Of a stretch of 64,000 bases of DNA, positions 14,161 to 22,002 are shown in pieces. Below the pieces are notes generated by a model, which worked only from the letters and a program-made list of their open reading frames with translations, ran no database searches and had not been told where the DNA came from. The DNA lies in NCBI GenBank assembly GCA_963835535.1, contig CAWIFL010000009.1:226911-290910 (forward strand), read 5' to 3'. Position 1 is the first letter of the stretch, and every line of letters begins with the position of its first letter. Made by a program: the position numbers and the translations under genes. This DNA comes from Fen-1245 sp963835535. GTDB lineage: Bacteria > Gemmatimonadota > Gemmatimonadetes > Gemmatimonadales > JACORV01.

Positions 14161-14792
14161 CCGGTCTGTACCTCGCGCTGGATACCGCGACGGACGTGCC
14201 GTCGCTGGCCCTGGGCACGCCCGAGGACCCGGGGCCCGGGATCCGGATCCCGGGGCGCCGCGAGCTGTCGCGGGATCTGGAGCGCTCGGTGGCGCAGCTC
14301 CTCGCCGCACGCGGGGCGGGCGTCGCCGACCTGGAAGGCGTCGTCGTCGCCGACGGCCCCGGGAGCTTCACCGGCTTGAGGATCGGCATCGCCTTCGCCA
14401 AGGGGCTGTGCCGCGCCAGGCGTCTGCCCCTTCTCGCCGCTCCGTCGCTCCTCGGCGCCGCCTGGACCGCCGTCCGGGGCGCGGGGCTGGTGCTGGCCGA
14501 GTATGACGCCCTGCGGGGCGACGTGTACCGCGCGGCCTATCGGCTCGGGCCCTTCGGCGTAGAGGTCCTCCTCGCGCCCGCCCTCGCGACGGCCGGCTCC
14601 GTCGCCGATCTGCCGGGGGCCTACGCACGCGCGAGCGCCGAGCAGGCGTCGGCCGCGTCGCTCCTCCGCCTCGTCGGCGTGAGCGGCGGCGCCCTCGCCG
14701 TCGCCGATCCGGCGGGGTGGGAGCCGGACTACGGGCGCCCCGCGGAGGCCGAGGCGCGCTATCGCGCGCGTCAGGCCGCCCCAGGTGCTTAG
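14157..14792 (+). CDS. tsaB: tRNA threonylcarbamoyladenosine biosynthesis protein TsaB
   Basis: A 211-residue ASKHA-fold protein. It opens with LYLALDTATDVPSLAL, and GPGSFTGLRIGIAFAKGL (from about residue 65) is the TsaB signature. TsaB is the catalytically inactive partner of TsaD in t6A synthesis. It starts at GTG 14157, overlapping tsaE. Residues about 22-34 (PEDPGPGIRIPGR) are encoded by a 7-base periodic palindromic tract (14225-14259) inserted between the first strand and the helix carrying the SRDLERSVAQLL segment. The protein otherwise keeps the usual length of about 210-230 residues. Confidence 0.9.
   Translation: MTGLYLALDTATDVPSLALGTPEDPGPGIRIPGRRELSRDLERSVAQLLAARGAGVADLEGVVVADGPGSFTGLRIGIAFAKGLCRARRLPLLAAPSLLGAAWTAVRGAGLVLAEYDALRGDVYRAAYRLGPFGVEVLLAPALATAGSVADLPGAYARASAEQASAASLLRLVGVSGGALAVADPAGWEPDYGRPAEAEARYRARQAAPGA
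14225..14259. repeat. Heptanucleotide array and 20-bp perfect palindrome inside tsaB
   Basis: Five consecutive heptamers (GGACCCG, GGGCCCG, GGATCCG, GATCCCG, GGGCGCC) fill these 35 bases. Within them 14235-14254 is a perfect 20-base palindrome, CCCGGGATCCGGATCCCGGG. It is translated as part of TsaB in a region that does not align with relatives. The array belongs to the heptad family seen across the window but has its own unit. Confidence 0.7.
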
Positions 14793-15243
14793 GCCGCTCG
14801 ACGAGGCCGATCTCGACCGCGTCGCCGCGATCGAGCGCGCAGCCTTCACGGACCCCTGGTCGCGCCGGGCGTTCGAGGAGTTGCTGGCCGAGCCCCACGT
14901 GCGCGCGGTCGCGGTGGACGGAGACGACCGTCGCCTGGCCGGCTATGCCCTCTTCTCGCTGGTCGTGGGGGAAGGGGAGATCCTGAACCTGGCCGTGGAT
15001 CCGTCGGCCCGGCGCCGTGGCCTCGGCCGCCAGCTGCTCGAGGGGGTCCTGGGAGCGATGCGCGCCGGCGGAACGACGGCCGTCTTCCTCGAGGTGCGGC
15101 AGTCGAACCGTGCCGCGATCGAGCTCTACGCCGGCGCCGGCTTCCGCCCGGTCTCCATCCGGCGCGCGTACTACCGGAATCCGACCGAGCATGCGGTCAC
15201 GATGGCCCTGCAACTGGCCGCGGAAGGGGCAGGAAAACGATGA
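14785..15243 (+). CDS. rimI: Ribosomal protein alanine N-acetyltransferase-like GNAT protein
   Basis: A 152-residue GNAT acetyltransferase. The acetyl-CoA pyrophosphate-binding loop is RRRGLGRQLLEG, preceded by ILNLAVDPSARR. The ending VRQSNRAAIELYAGAGFRPVSIRRAYYRNP is the RimI signature. RimI acetylates the N-terminal Ala of ribosomal protein S18 in E. coli; homologues may have other protein substrates. The position after tsaE-tsaB is its classic neighbourhood. GTG 14785 overlaps tsaB by 8 bases. The following 94-base gap holds the ssb promoter. Confidence 0.9.
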   Translation: MLRPLDEADLDRVAAIERAAFTDPWSRRAFEELLAEPHVRAVAVDGDDRRLAGYALFSLVVGEGEILNLAVDPSARRRGLGRQLLEGVLGAMRAGGTTAVFLEVRQSNRAAIELYAGAGFRPVSIRRAYYRNPTEHAVTMALQLAAEGAGKR

Positions 15244-15261
15244 GAACCTACGTTCTTTCGG

Positions 15262-15290
15262 TTGACAAAAACCGTTGTGGCGCCTATAGT
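15262..15290 (+). promoter_or_regulatory. Consensus housekeeping promoter of ssb
   Basis: A perfect -35 box TTGACA (15262-15267) is separated by 17 bases from the -10 box TATAGT (15285-15290). It lies 48 bases before the ssb start, in one of the few true gaps in this stretch. It is the strongest sigma-70-type promoter visible in the window. Confidence 0.85.
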
Positions 15291-15337
15291 TCCGCGCTGT
15301 CCGTGGTCCCCGAGCCGCTCCCGAGGAGGGCAGTCCG

Positions 15338-15871
15338 GTGAGTCGCAGTCTCAACAAGGTGATGCTGATCGGGAATCTGGGCGCCGACCCCGAGGTTCGG
15401 AGCACCAACAACGGGACTCGGGTGGCGACGTTGTCGCTGGCGACCAGTCGCCAGTGGACGACCCAGGGCGGGGAGAAGCAGGAGAAGACGGAGTGGCACC
15501 GGTGCGTGGTGTGGAACACGCGCCAGACCGGTCTCGCGGACGTGGTCGAGAAGTACCTGAAGAAGGGCGACCGGGTCTACGTGGAAGGGCGGATCGAGTA
15601 CCGGACGTGGAAGGACCGCGAGGGTCAGACGCGGTACACCACGGAAGTGAACGTCCGGGACCTGGTGATGCTCTCCGGCCGCGGCGACGGCGGAGGAGCC
15701 GGCGAGTCGGGGTCGGGAGACCGGGCGGAGAAGGGGCGGCGGGCGGCTGCGCCGACCGCCGAGAAGGGGGCAGGCGCCGGAGCGGGTTCGTCCGAGGCTC
15801 CGGCGAAGGCGGATTCCTTCGAGGACTTCCCGGAGGCGCTCGATGAGGAGGATGACGATCTCCCGTTCTAG
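15338..15871 (+). CDS. ssb: Single-stranded DNA-binding protein
   Basis: A 177-residue SSB. The OB-fold spans about residues 1-110 (SLNKVMLIGNLGADPEVR, then TEWHRCVVWN and KGDRVYVEGRIEYRTW), followed by a Gly/Ala-rich linker and the acidic tail DEEDDDLPF that recruits repair and replication proteins. It starts at GTG 15338. A strong ribosome-binding sequence GAGGAGGG (15323-15330) lies 7 bases upstream and a consensus promoter further up, which fits an abundant protein. The 3' end overlaps the start of the LysM gene by 29 bases. Confidence 0.96.
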   Translation: MSRSLNKVMLIGNLGADPEVRSTNNGTRVATLSLATSRQWTTQGGEKQEKTEWHRCVVWNTRQTGLADVVEKYLKKGDRVYVEGRIEYRTWKDREGQTRYTTEVNVRDLVMLSGRGDGGGAGESGSGDRAEKGRRAAAPTAEKGAGAGAGSSEAPAKADSFEDFPEALDEEDDDLPF

Positions 15872-17108
15872 GGGAGCGCATCTGGCGGCCGTCGCGCTCG
15901 CCCTGGGCTTGCCTGCGGCCCCGTTGGCGTCCCAGCAGGCGCCGCCGCAGGGCGTGAGCGCGGCGCAGCAACCGGCCGCCGCGCCCCAGACCATGGGCGC
16001 GCCCCCTGAGACGCACACCGTCCAGCAGGGCGAGACGCTGTGGGGCCTGGCGAAGCAGTTCCTGGGCGACCCGCTGCTCTGGCCCGAGATCTACCGGCTG
16101 AACACGAACGTGGTCGAGGATCCGCACTACATCTTCCCGGGCGAGGAGCTGCGCTTCGTGCCGGCCCCGGCCCCGGCCCCGACCGCGACCGCCGCCGCGC
16201 CGACGCCCACACCCGCGCCGGCCGCCCAGTCGGCGGCGCCCCCCGTGCCGGGCGAGATCACGGTGGCGCCGACGCCCACCGACACCGCGGCGCCCAAGCC
16301 GCAGCAGCCCGCGCCGTCGGGGAATCCCTTCGACAGACCGACGATCTTCGCCGCCAAGCACGCGATGGGGACCTCCGCCAGCACGCTGCGCCTCCAGAGC
16401 GAGGAGGCGTACCGCCCGGTGCGCGTGGGCGAGCACTTCTCCTCGGGGTTCCTGACGGAAGGGGAGCAGCTGAATGCGGGGCAGCTCCTGGGGAACACGC
16501 GGACCGCCTCGATCAGCCGCCTCACCGCCACGACCAGCGCGACGCTGTTCAGCGATGTCGTGGTGTCGCCGCCTCCGGGCGACACGCTCCAGCCGGGCGA
16601 CCTGCTCCTCGCGTACGAGGTTCCGCGCCGCATCGATCCGTACGGCGAGGTCGTCCTGCCGACCGGCCTGCTCAAGGTCACGGCCGTGGGAGCGCCGACC
16701 GACAACGCGACGGCGCAGGTGATCGCGGTCTATCAGGCCATGGCCAGCGGTCAGCTCGTGCTGCGGGTGCCGGGGTTCGCGCCGGCCAATGACCGTTCCG
16801 TCACGGTGGACAGCGGCGGCGTGACCGGCTCCGTCATCGACGTGCGCGATCCGCACGAGCTGCTGGCGTTCCAGGACGTGCTGTTCCTCGATCGCGGGCA
16901 GCAGGACAGCGTGCATCTGGGCGACATCTTCCAGGTCAGCGGGACGACCACCGCGGCCAGCGGCATCGGCCACGTCGTCCAGAACGAGGTGAAGGTGCTG
17001 ATCGTCTACCTGCGGCCGCATACGTCGACGGGGGTCGTCATCCAGATCGACCGTCCGGACGTGCGGCCCGGTGCGACGGCGCGCCAGATTCGCCGGATGC
17101 CTTCGTGA
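15843..17108 (+). CDS. LysM-domain secreted protein
   Basis: A 421-residue protein with an N-terminal signal peptide (AAVALALGLPAAPLASQQ). An early LysM domain begins HTVQQGETLWGLAKQFLGDP and ends with a PGEELRF segment; it would bind peptidoglycan. A Pro/Thr/Ala-rich linker (about 105-155) follows, then a beta-rich C-terminal region of unknown fold. Similar LysM-plus-beta proteins occur beside envelope genes, but no enzyme motif is visible here. The ATG at 15843 overlaps the ssb stop by 29 bases; a second in-frame ATG at 15852 is also possible. It may be cotranscribed with ssb. Confidence 0.75.
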   Translation: MRRMTISRSRGAHLAAVALALGLPAAPLASQQAPPQGVSAAQQPAAAPQTMGAPPETHTVQQGETLWGLAKQFLGDPLLWPEIYRLNTNVVEDPHYIFPGEELRFVPAPAPAPTATAAAPTPTPAPAAQSAAPPVPGEITVAPTPTDTAAPKPQQPAPSGNPFDRPTIFAAKHAMGTSASTLRLQSEEAYRPVRVGEHFSSGFLTEGEQLNAGQLLGNTRTASISRLTATTSATLFSDVVVSPPPGDTLQPGDLLLAYEVPRRIDPYGEVVLPTGLLKVTAVGAPTDNATAQVIAVYQAMASGQLVLRVPGFAPANDRSVTVDSGGVTGSVIDVRDPHELLAFQDVLFLDRGQQDSVHLGDIFQVSGTTTAASGIGHVVQNEVKVLIVYLRPHTSTGVVIQIDRPDVRPGATARQIRRMPS

Positions 17109-17114
17109 TGGCCG

Positions 17115-17180
17115 TCGAGAGCTGAGCGTCGAGAGTTGAGAGTGCTCGACTCTCAACCCTCACAGCGCCAACCTCTCAGC
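17115..17180. repeat. GTTGAGA-type heptad tract forming a hairpin after the LysM gene
   Basis: The gap between the LysM gene and galE (89 bases) is filled with 7-base steps of the GTCGAGA/GTTGAGA type that then continue as their complement (ACTCTCA, ACCCTCA). Within it 17132-17162 folds as a 13-bp stem with one mismatch around a 5-base loop. It may stop transcription from the LysM gene, though no T-run follows. Confidence 0.65.
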
Positions 17181-17197
17181 GCAGGGTCCTGCATTCC

Positions 17198-18148
17198 ATG
17201 AAACGTCGTGTGCTCGTCACCGGCGGCGCGGGATTCATCGGGTCCCACGTCGCCGACGCCTTCCTCGCCGCGGGCAGCGACGTCACCGTCATCGACAATC
17301 TGTCGCGCGGTCGGCCGCAGCAGGTGCCGCGGGCCGCGGAGTTCCGGCAGCTGGACGTCGGCTCCGAAGAGGCGCGCGCGCTGGTGGCGGGAGGCGGGTT
17401 CGAAGTCATCGTCCACCTCGCGGCGCAGGTGGACGTCCGCGTGTCCGTCTCCGACCCGGTGTTCGACGCGGAAGAGAACCTGCTCGCCCTGCTCTCGCTC
17501 CTGGAGGGCGCCCGGGGAGGGGGGACGCGCCGGATCGTCTTCTCGTCCTCGGGCGGCGTGGTCTACGGCGAGCGGCGGCCGCCGCTGGTCGAGACCGCGC
17601 CCAAGTTCCCGATCTCGCCCTACGGCGTGACCAAGCTCGCGGCCGAGTACTACCTCGGCTGCTACGCGCAGCTCTACGGCCTCGAGACCGTCGCGCTCCG
17701 GTACAGCAACGTCTTCGGGCCGCGCCAGGATCCGCACGGCGAGGCGGGCGTGGTCGCGATCTTCGGCAACCGCCTGCGCCAGCGGAAGGCGCTGACGATC
17801 TACGGCGACGGGAACCAGACGCGCGACTACGTGTACGTCGCCGACGTGGCGCGCGCGAACGTCCTCGCTGCGGACGCCGCTCTCCCGCCCCTCGACGGCA
17901 CCATCGACGCGCGGGCGTTCAACATCGGCACCGGCATCGAGACGTCGGTGAACGCGCTGGCCCAGGCGATGATCGAGGCCTCCGGCGTCGCGGTCGCGGT
18001 GGAGCACGCTCCCGCCCGAGGCGGCGAGCTGCTCGCCAACGCCCTCACGGCCGACAAGGCCGCCCGGGTCCTCGGCTGGAGCCCCACGGTCTCCCTCGCC
18101 GATGGGCTCAAGACGACCTACGACTGGATCGTGCGGGAGGCCTCGTGA
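17198..18148 (+). CDS. galE: NAD-dependent nucleotide-sugar epimerase (UDP-glucose 4-epimerase type)
   Basis: A 316-residue extended SDR with GGAGFIG (9-15), the FSSSGGVVYG segment and catalytic Tyr142/Lys146 (YGVTK). YSNVFGPRQDPHGEAGVVAIF and YGDGNQTRDYVYVADV match GalE-like 4-epimerases. It would interconvert UDP-glucose and UDP-galactose or the N-acetyl forms; the substrate is not settled by the sequence. ATG 17198 follows the hairpin gap. Its stop overlaps the tolQ start, so it appears to lead the tol-pal operon, an unusual partner for an epimerase. Confidence 0.82.
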   Translation: MKRRVLVTGGAGFIGSHVADAFLAAGSDVTVIDNLSRGRPQQVPRAAEFRQLDVGSEEARALVAGGGFEVIVHLAAQVDVRVSVSDPVFDAEENLLALLSLLEGARGGGTRRIVFSSSGGVVYGERRPPLVETAPKFPISPYGVTKLAAEYYLGCYAQLYGLETVALRYSNVFGPRQDPHGEAGVVAIFGNRLRQRKALTIYGDGNQTRDYVYVADVARANVLAADAALPPLDGTIDARAFNIGTGIETSVNALAQAMIEASGVAVAVEHAPARGGELLANALTADKAARVLGWSPTVSLADGLKTTYDWIVREAS

Positions 18149-18858
18149 TGCTGTTGCAGGTGGGAGGCGCGGTACCCACGACCGAGCTCGAGCTGGTCGC
18201 GGTCTCCAGCGTCGCGACCAAGATCGTCCTCGGCGTGCTCGCGATCTTCTCCGCGGTTTCCTGGTTCCTCATCTTCGCGAAGATGGTGCAGTTCCGCCGC
18301 ATCCGCCGCGCAGCCGACCTGTTCTACGACGCGACCCAGCACGTCTCACGGCTCGACGATGCGCGCGAGTCGGTGGGCCGCCTGCCGGCGTCGCCCTTCA
18401 CGCGCCTGTTCGCCGAGGGCATCACGTTCTTCTCGGAGATCCATCCGGGCGGCCTCGCGAAGGACCCGGCCTCGGGTGCGACGCTCACCCCGACCCAGCT
18501 CGAGGCGTTGCGGATGGTGCTGGAGACCCAGGTGGACGCGGAGCACGACCAGCTGGGCCGCTACATCCCCTGGCTGGCGACCTTCGGCTCCGTGAGCCCG
18601 CTCCTCGGCCTGCTCGGTACGGTGCTCGGCGTGATGGACGCGTTCATCGGGATCTCGGTCGGCGGGTCCGGCAACATCTCGGCCGTCGCGCCCGGCGTGG
18701 CCGAGGCGCTCGTGACGACGGTGGCGGGGCTCGCGGTCGCCATTCCCGCCGTGATCGCCTACAACATCTTCACGGCGCGGCAGAACTTCGTGGCCGCCGA
18801 GCTGGAGGGCTTTGCGCGCGAGCTGATCGTGACCCTCGCGCGAGAGGGCAGGCTCTAG
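18145..18858 (+). CDS. tolQ: TolQ/ExbB proton channel protein
   Basis: A 237-residue inner-membrane protein with three membrane segments near residues 25-45, 148-170 and 188-210. The conserved ATFGSVSPLLGLLGTVLGVM motif marks the second segment and EALVTTVAGLAVAIPAVI the third. With TolR it forms the proton-driven motor that energises TolA. GTG 18145 is followed at once by ATG 18148, and either may be used. tolR follows with no gap, and the full tol-pal set downstream supports TolQ rather than ExbB. Confidence 0.93.
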   Translation: MMLLQVGGAVPTTELELVAVSSVATKIVLGVLAIFSAVSWFLIFAKMVQFRRIRRAADLFYDATQHVSRLDDARESVGRLPASPFTRLFAEGITFFSEIHPGGLAKDPASGATLTPTQLEALRMVLETQVDAEHDQLGRYIPWLATFGSVSPLLGLLGTVLGVMDAFIGISVGGSGNISAVAPGVAEALVTTVAGLAVAIPAVIAYNIFTARQNFVAAELEGFARELIVTLAREGRL

Positions 18859-19269
18859 GTGGCCCGCCGCCGTTTCCGCGCCGGCTTCAACGCGGACATC
18901 AACGTCACCTCGCTGGTGGACGTCGCCTTCGTCCTGCTCATCATCTTCATGATCACGGCACCGATGATGCAGGGCGGGGTCCAGGTGCGGCTGCCGCGCG
19001 CCGAGGCGCGCCCGCTCCAGGAGGAGACGGGGATCACCGTCTCCGTGGACAGCCGCGGCCGCATCTTCGTGGACCAGGCGACCTTCTCGTACGAGGACTT
19101 CCGCGCCACCTTCCGCGCGCTGGTCGCGCGGCGCAAGCCCGCCGCGATCTACCTCAGGGCCGACCGCGGTGTGCCGTACGGGGACGTGGTGCGCGTCCTG
19201 GCCATCATCCGCACCGCGGGCATCCGCGACGTCGGCCTGGTGGCCGAGCCGGAGTCCGTGGGCCCGTGA
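18859..19269 (+). CDS. tolR: TolR/ExbD motor protein
   Basis: A 136-residue protein starting at GTG 18859, directly after the tolQ stop. One transmembrane helix (about 20-40) carries the essential Asp in DINVTSLVDVAFVLLIIFM. The periplasmic domain contains LYLRAD-like IYLRADRGVPYGDVVRVL, the conserved TolR/ExbD segment. It works with TolQ to convert proton flow into movement of TolA. The stop overlaps the GTG of tolA. Confidence 0.93.
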   Translation: MARRRFRAGFNADINVTSLVDVAFVLLIIFMITAPMMQGGVQVRLPRAEARPLQEETGITVSVDSRGRIFVDQATFSYEDFRATFRALVARRKPAAIYLRADRGVPYGDVVRVLAIIRTAGIRDVGLVAEPESVGP

Positions 19270-20027
19270 GGGGCTTGCGGGAGCGTGCCGCCCAGGAGCG
19301 GCTGCGCGGACCCGGAGTGGCCGGTTCGGCGGCGCTCCACGCGCTCGTCGTCGTCACCTTCCTCGTCGCGGGGGCCGGCCGCCATCGGCCGCCGCTGCCT
19401 CCCTTCTACCGCGTCAACCTCGTGGCGCCGCCGGGCGTGCAGGCCGCCGCCGCGACGCCGGCGCCGGCTCCACCCGCTCCCACGCCTGAGCCGGCGCGGA
19501 GTCGCTCCAATCCCCAATCCCGAATCCCCATTCCCCGCGCGTCCCGCGAGCCCGCGGTGCCGATCGCGAAACCGGCGGCGCCGAAGCCACAACCTGCGCA
19601 GCCGGCACCGGCGGCGGCGGCTTCCCCTGCCACCGGCAAAGCCCTGCCTGCCACCGCGCCGTCGCCGCCGGTCGGTGTTCCCGGCGGAACGCCGGGCGGC
19701 ACCGACGTCGCGACGATCAAGACCGAGGGGGTCGAATTCCCCTTCCCGGGGTATCTACAGAATCTGGTGAGTCAGGTGTACCGGCGGTGGCGGCCCGCGC
19801 CGTCCGCCGCAGCGCTCGAGGCGGAGGTCTTCTTCTTCGTTCACCGTGACGGCTCCGTGACCGGCCTCCAGTTCCTCAAGCGATCCGGCTCCTTCGGGTT
19901 CGACCTCGAAGCGCAGGGCGCGATCGAGGCCGCGGCGCGCGCGGGCGCGTTCGGTCAGCTCCCCGCGGGATACGGCCCCGACGTGCTCCCGGTGTCGTTC
20001 TACTTCAACCCGCGGAGCGTGCGGTGA
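19266..20027 (+). CDS. tolA: TolA/TonB-like envelope-spanning protein
   Basis: A 253-residue protein starting at GTG 19266. A single N-terminal membrane anchor (GSAALHALVVVTFLVAGAG) is followed by a Pro/Ala-rich periplasmic spacer (about 45-150) and a TonB/TolA-type C-terminal domain (about 160-253; YLQNLVSQVYRRWRPAP, VHRDGSVTGLQFLKRSGS). It should link the TolQR motor to TolB/Pal during outer-membrane constriction. Part of the spacer (SNPQSRIPIP) is encoded by a heptad repeat array (19507-19536). The spacer is shorter than the long helical domain of E. coli TolA. Confidence 0.85.
   Translation: MRGLRERAAQERLRGPGVAGSAALHALVVVTFLVAGAGRHRPPLPPFYRVNLVAPPGVQAAAATPAPAPPAPTPEPARSRSNPQSRIPIPRASREPAVPIAKPAAPKPQPAQPAPAAAASPATGKALPATAPSPPVGVPGGTPGGTDVATIKTEGVEFPFPGYLQNLVSQVYRRWRPAPSAAALEAEVFFFVHRDGSVTGLQFLKRSGSFGFDLEAQGAIEAAARAGAFGQLPAGYGPDVLPVSFYFNPRSVR
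19507..19536. repeat. Heptanucleotide array CCAATCC type inside tolA
   Basis: Four 7-base units (CCAATCC, CCAATCC, CGAATCC, CCATTCC) followed by CC lie in frame in the Pro-rich spacer of TolA. The AT content stands out from the surrounding GC-rich codons. Heptads of this very type (CCCCAAT) are well known from cyanobacterial STRR repeats. Confidence 0.75.
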
Positions 20028-21352
20028 GCCGCGCGGCGGCGCTCGCTCTCGCGGCGGCCCTCGCCCTGCCGGGCGCGCTCGCAGCGCAGGACACCACGGC
20101 GCCGGCCGGCGTCCGCGTCGGGATCACGTACACGCCGGGCACGCGGCCCAGCATCGCGGTCCTGGCGGCCGGCGGGGCGGTGCTGGACAGCGTCCGGACG
20201 ATCCTCGGCCGGGACCTCGACTACTCGGATCGCTTCGAGGTGGTCGTGCCCCCGGCGGCGGCGGCGGCGCTGGACTCGGGGGGCCTGCCGAACTACCGCG
20301 CGCTGGACGCGCTGGGGACCGACTTCGCGGTCTCGGTCGTGCCGTCGGCCCCGGCCTCGGCCGATCCGCGCGCCCGGGCCGCCGTCGACGTCCTGCTGCA
20401 CGACGTGCGGAGCGGAGCGGTGAAGAACCGGGTCACGCTTCAGGTGGGGGACGCTGGCGGGGAAGCGCTGCGGCGCGCGGTGCACCGTGCGGCGGACGAG
20501 GTGGTGCAGTGGGCCACCGGCGCGAAGGGGATCGCGTCGTCGGCCATCTACTACGTGGCGGACGGGCACATCTGGCGGGTGGACCCCGACGGCGCCGACC
20601 GCGTGCTGATCCCGACCGCGGGCCGGCCGTCGCTCTCGCCGGCCTGGTCGCCCGACGGCCGCACGCTCGCCTACACGGCGTTCGTGCGCAGCGGCCAGCC
20701 GATCGTCCTGCAGGATCTGGCGTCGGGGCACCGGGACATCGTGCCCGGCACCGAGTACGGGATGAACATCACGCCGGAGTTCTCGCCGGACGGGCGCCGG
20801 CTCGCGTTCGCGCACGGGAACGAGAACGGCACCGACCTCTACGTGTACGACCTGGCGAGGCGCACGACGACCCGCCTGACGGTGGGGCGCTACTACGACA
20901 ACCTCTCGCCGGCGTGGAGTCCGGACGGCCAGCGCATCGCGTACATCTCCACGCGCCCGGGCCTGCCGCAGCTGTACGTGATGCAGGCCGACGGGACGGG
21001 GCAGGAGGCGCTCGCGCGCTTCGATTTCGGCTCCACCGGGATGACCTACGCGCCCGAGTGGTCCCCCGACGGCCAGGCCGTCGTCTTCCACCGGGAGGTG
21101 GCAGGCACCCCGCAGGTCTTCGTCCTCGACCTCGCGACCCGCGCGGTGAAGCAGATCACCGGCGAGGGGCGCAACGAGGACGCCACCTGGGCGCCCGACG
21201 GGCGCCACGTCTGTTTCGTGTCCTCCCGCGGCGGCACGCGACTCCTGTGGATCGTGGATCTGGAGACCGGCCGGATGCGGCAGCTGTTCTCGACGGTCGG
21301 CGCCCGCCTACCCGCGTGGTCGCCCGGCCATGCATCTTTGGAGGCAAGATGA
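20024..21352 (+). CDS. tolB: Tol-Pal system protein TolB
   Basis: A 442-residue periplasmic protein with a signal peptide (ALALAAALALPGALAAQ). The N-terminal domain (about 30-160) is followed by a six-bladed beta-propeller whose blades repeat the pattern WSPDGRTLAYTA, FSPDGRRLAFAHG, WSPDGQRIAYIS, WSPDGQAVVFH and WAPDGRHVCFVS. TolB binds Pal and, through its N-terminus, TolA. It starts at GTG 20024, overlapping tolA. The stop overlaps the pal ATG. Confidence 0.95.
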   Translation: MSRAAALALAAALALPGALAAQDTTAPAGVRVGITYTPGTRPSIAVLAAGGAVLDSVRTILGRDLDYSDRFEVVVPPAAAAALDSGGLPNYRALDALGTDFAVSVVPSAPASADPRARAAVDVLLHDVRSGAVKNRVTLQVGDAGGEALRRAVHRAADEVVQWATGAKGIASSAIYYVADGHIWRVDPDGADRVLIPTAGRPSLSPAWSPDGRTLAYTAFVRSGQPIVLQDLASGHRDIVPGTEYGMNITPEFSPDGRRLAFAHGNENGTDLYVYDLARRTTTRLTVGRYYDNLSPAWSPDGQRIAYISTRPGLPQLYVMQADGTGQEALARFDFGSTGMTYAPEWSPDGQAVVFHREVAGTPQVFVLDLATRAVKQITGEGRNEDATWAPDGRHVCFVSSRGGTRLLWIVDLETGRMRQLFSTVGARLPAWSPGHASLEAR

Positions 21353-22002
21353 CGAACCGCGTTGCCCTCGCGTCGCTCGCGACGCTCCTGGTGGCCGTTG
21401 CCTGCAGCAAGCCGCCCGCGCCCGCCCAGCCCGCCCCCGCGCCGGCTCCGGCGGCCGCGCCCTCGACGGCTGCGGCCGACTCCGCGGCGCGCGCCGCGGC
21501 CGGCCGCGACTCGCTGGCCGCCGTGGCCCGGGCCGACTCGCTGGAGCGCGCCGCGCGCGCGGGCGCGCAGGCCGACTCGGTGCGCGCCCAGGTGCAGCGC
21601 GCCCAGGCCGATTCTGCGGTGGCGGCGGTCCGGAGCGGCCTGTCGGCGGCCGACTCCGCCGTCCTCGCCGAGGCGGTCCACTTCGATTACGACAAGGCGG
21701 ATCTGGCCGCCGCGGACCTGCCGCGGCTCGACCGCAAGCTCGCCATCTTTCAGGCGCACCCGCGGCTCGAGATCCAGATCGCCGGCAACTGCGACGAGCG
21801 AGGCTCGGACGAATACAACCTGGCCCTCGGGGAGCGCCGAGCGTCCGCGGCCAAGCGCTATCTCGTGGCCCACGGGGTCGCCACCGAGCGCATCGACGTC
21901 GTCTCCTACGGGAAGGAGCGGCCGCTGGATAGCGGCCATGGCGAGGAGGCCTGGGCGCGCAACCGCCGCGACGACTTCAGCGTGACGCGCGGAGCCAACT
22001 AG
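21349..22002 (+). CDS. pal: Peptidoglycan-associated lipoprotein Pal
   Basis: A 217-residue lipoprotein: signal peptide with lipobox LVAVAC, an Ala/Asp/Arg-rich helical linker (about 25-110), and a C-terminal OmpA-like domain (VHFDYDKADL, then IAGNCDERGSDEYNLALGER, the peptidoglycan-binding signature). Pal anchors the outer membrane to the cell wall and is recycled by TolB. The linker is longer than in E. coli Pal and has repeated AADSAARA-type sequence that could form a coiled coil. A GGAGG sequence lies 5 bases before the ATG at 21349. Confidence 0.95.
   Translation: MTNRVALASLATLLVAVACSKPPAPAQPAPAPAPAAAPSTAAADSAARAAAGRDSLAAVARADSLERAARAGAQADSVRAQVQRAQADSAVAAVRSGLSAADSAVLAEAVHFDYDKADLAAADLPRLDRKLAIFQAHPRLEIQIAGNCDERGSDEYNLALGERRASAAKRYLVAHGVATERIDVVSYGKERPLDSGHGEEAWARNRRDDFSVTRGAN

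Noticed and set aside
15720..15830. Another family 1 or 2 element in the ssb linker
   Set aside because: Only short shared words (TCCGAGGC); the Gly/Ala linker is normal for SSB.
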